From an uncultured Clostridia bacterium (GTDB lineage Bacteria > Bacillota > Clostridia > Lachnospirales > Anaerotignaceae), in the NCBI GenBank assembly GCA_910587195.1, contig CAJUKL010000076.1, positions 1-7,064 of the forward strand: a stretch of 7,064 nucleotides of DNA. Direction: 5' to 3'. Made by a program: the position numbers and the translations under genes. The notes under the pieces are model-generated. The model was given only the letters and a program-made list of their open reading frames with translations. It did no database searches and was not told where the DNA came from. Position 1 is the first letter of the stretch. Every line of letters begins with the position of its first letter. This document shows positions 6,422-7,064 of the stretch, piece after piece.

Positions 6422-6799
6422 TTATACCAACTCCTCTATTTCTTTTAAAAAGCTGTGATAGTCTTTTTCTGCCAGTTCTGGAAAATTATTTGCACTATAT
6501 TTTTGTAATAACGCTTTTATTTTTTTTACACCACCGCTTATTTCTTTTGCTTTTTGACTTGCAGCCCTTTGTAAATCGGCTAAACTGCAAGAAGCGGTTT
6601 CTTCCTCTGTTTCCATTGTATTCTGGGGTTCTGGGTCTATAGGTGGCGTTTTTTCTTCGGATTTTTTAGTTGATTCCTTTTTGGATTTTGGTATTTCTTT
6701 TTCCTTTGCCGTTGCATCACAAAGCAACATCAATTTTTGTATCACCTTATCTTTGTCTTTTACAATATCATCTTGTGTGAATTTTATAATAATTTCCAT
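6422..6799 (-). CDS. Small phage protein of unknown function, charged linker plus helical C-terminus
   Basis: This 125-aa protein has no function I can name. It has three parts: an N-terminal piece (1-30) with a short beta-like start, MEIIIKF; a low-complexity linker rich in Lys, Glu, Pro and Thr (about 31-70); and a C-terminal domain (71-125) with the pattern SLADLQRAA (72-80), KIKALLQKY (93-101), FPEL (106-109) and DYHSFLKEIEEL (113-124). From memory, the same C-terminal pattern occurs in many short phage proteins just upstream of DUF2800, sometimes labelled with an unrelated rRNA-biogenesis name that should not be trusted. The ATG has AAAGGAG (6815-6809) nine bases upstream. Its stop is immediately followed by the DUF2800 start, so a role in the same recombination step is plausible but unproven. 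Confidence 0.8.
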   Translation of the reverse strand: MEIIIKFTQDDIVKDKDKVIQKLMLLCDATAKEKEIPKSKKESTKKSEEKTPPIDPEPQNTMETEEETASCSLADLQRAASQKAKEISGGVKKIKALLQKYSANNFPELAEKDYHSFLKEIEELV

Positions 6800-6828
6800 T
6801 TTCTTCTACTCCTTTCTATCAACCTTAG

Positions 6829-7044
6829 TTATAACTGGCTGCTAAAATTGCTGCAAATTTTGTTTTTCCTGTATCTTTCCCGCCGTTTTGCTTTTATTTC
6901 TTCTTTATGTTCTTGATAATATTGCCTTTTCCGTTCCTTATTTCGCTCTTTTCTTTCTTCATTTGTTATGACGCTCTTATTGCAATCGTCATAAATACAG
7001 TTGTTGTATATACAATGGAAACAATCTTTATTGCATAGCTTCAT
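6829..7044 (-). CDS. Small Cys-rich, basic phage protein of unknown function
   Basis: A 71-aa protein in two parts. The first 21 residues hold five cysteines (C4, C8, C11, C16, C21) in a CxxxCxxC-x4-C-x4-C layout that could bind a metal ion. Residues 29-62 are a highly charged, mostly Arg/Lys/Glu helix with a loose internal repeat (KERKRQYYQEHKEE, then KAKRRERYRKNK) that could bind nucleic acid. From memory, short proteins of this build are common in phages of Clostridia near the replication genes, but I know of no tested function. An AAAGGGG site (7060-7054) lies nine bases before the ATG, supporting a real gene, and the next gene starts 29 bases beyond its stop. The final residues SNFSSQL look poorly conserved. 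Confidence 0.72.
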   Translation of the reverse strand: MKLCNKDCFHCIYNNCIYDDCNKSVITNEERKERNKERKRQYYQEHKEEIKAKRRERYRKNKICSNFSSQL

Positions 7045-7064
7045 CTGTTTGCACCCCTTTCCTT

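Overview
The window looks like the DNA-replication and recombination module of a temperate siphophage or prophage from a Gram-positive, low-to-moderate GC host (Bacillota, probably a clostridial lineage). Reasons: every gene lies on the minus strand, packed head to tail with short gaps or overlaps. Ribosome-binding sites are strong and purine-rich (AGGAGG, AAAGGGG, GAGGAG), except at the polymerase start. The gene order is the well-known phage order: small genes, DUF2800, DUF2815, family A DNA polymerase, VirE-type primase-helicase, VRR-NUC. I see no tRNA, rRNA, insertion sequence, CRISPR array, integrase, repressor or structural phage gene, so prophage and free phage cannot be told apart here.

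Layout in the direction of transcription (right to left). 7044-6829 is a small Cys-rich, basic protein. 6799-6422 is a 125-aa protein with an acidic/lysine linker and a conserved-looking C-terminal helical domain. 6421-5258 is a DUF2800 PD-(D/E)XK-type nuclease with four cysteines placed as in Fe-S nucleases. 5200-4625 is a DUF2815 single-stranded-DNA-binding-like protein with a very acidic tail. 4628-2703 is a family A DNA polymerase with a 3'-5' exonuclease domain, starting on TTG and overlapping the previous gene. 2687-279 is an 802-aa protein fusing an AEP-like primase domain to a VirE-type P-loop helicase domain. After a 232-bp gap (47-278), a further gene starts with GTG at 46 and runs off the left edge; its first 15 residues look like the N-terminus of a VRR-NUC nuclease.

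The genes together make a nearly self-contained replisome. The primase-helicase opens and primes DNA, the polymerase extends and proofreads, and the DUF2815 protein coats single strands. The DUF2800 and VRR-NUC nucleases probably act in recombination or processing.

The most interesting non-coding element is the gap at 47-278. It holds six copies of a GTTCAC/GTGAAC half-site arranged as one large nested dyad about 200 bp long. Its matching arms all share a centre near position 167, and the core is about 19% GC. A direct repeat (AACCCTTGA...TACA) is superimposed on it. I read it as a candidate phage replication origin or initiator-binding region, but that is inference. A second observation is that three replication proteins end in short acidic tails finishing with Phe (GDIPLF, DLSDLF, SEIETF), resembling the partner-binding tip of bacterial SSB.
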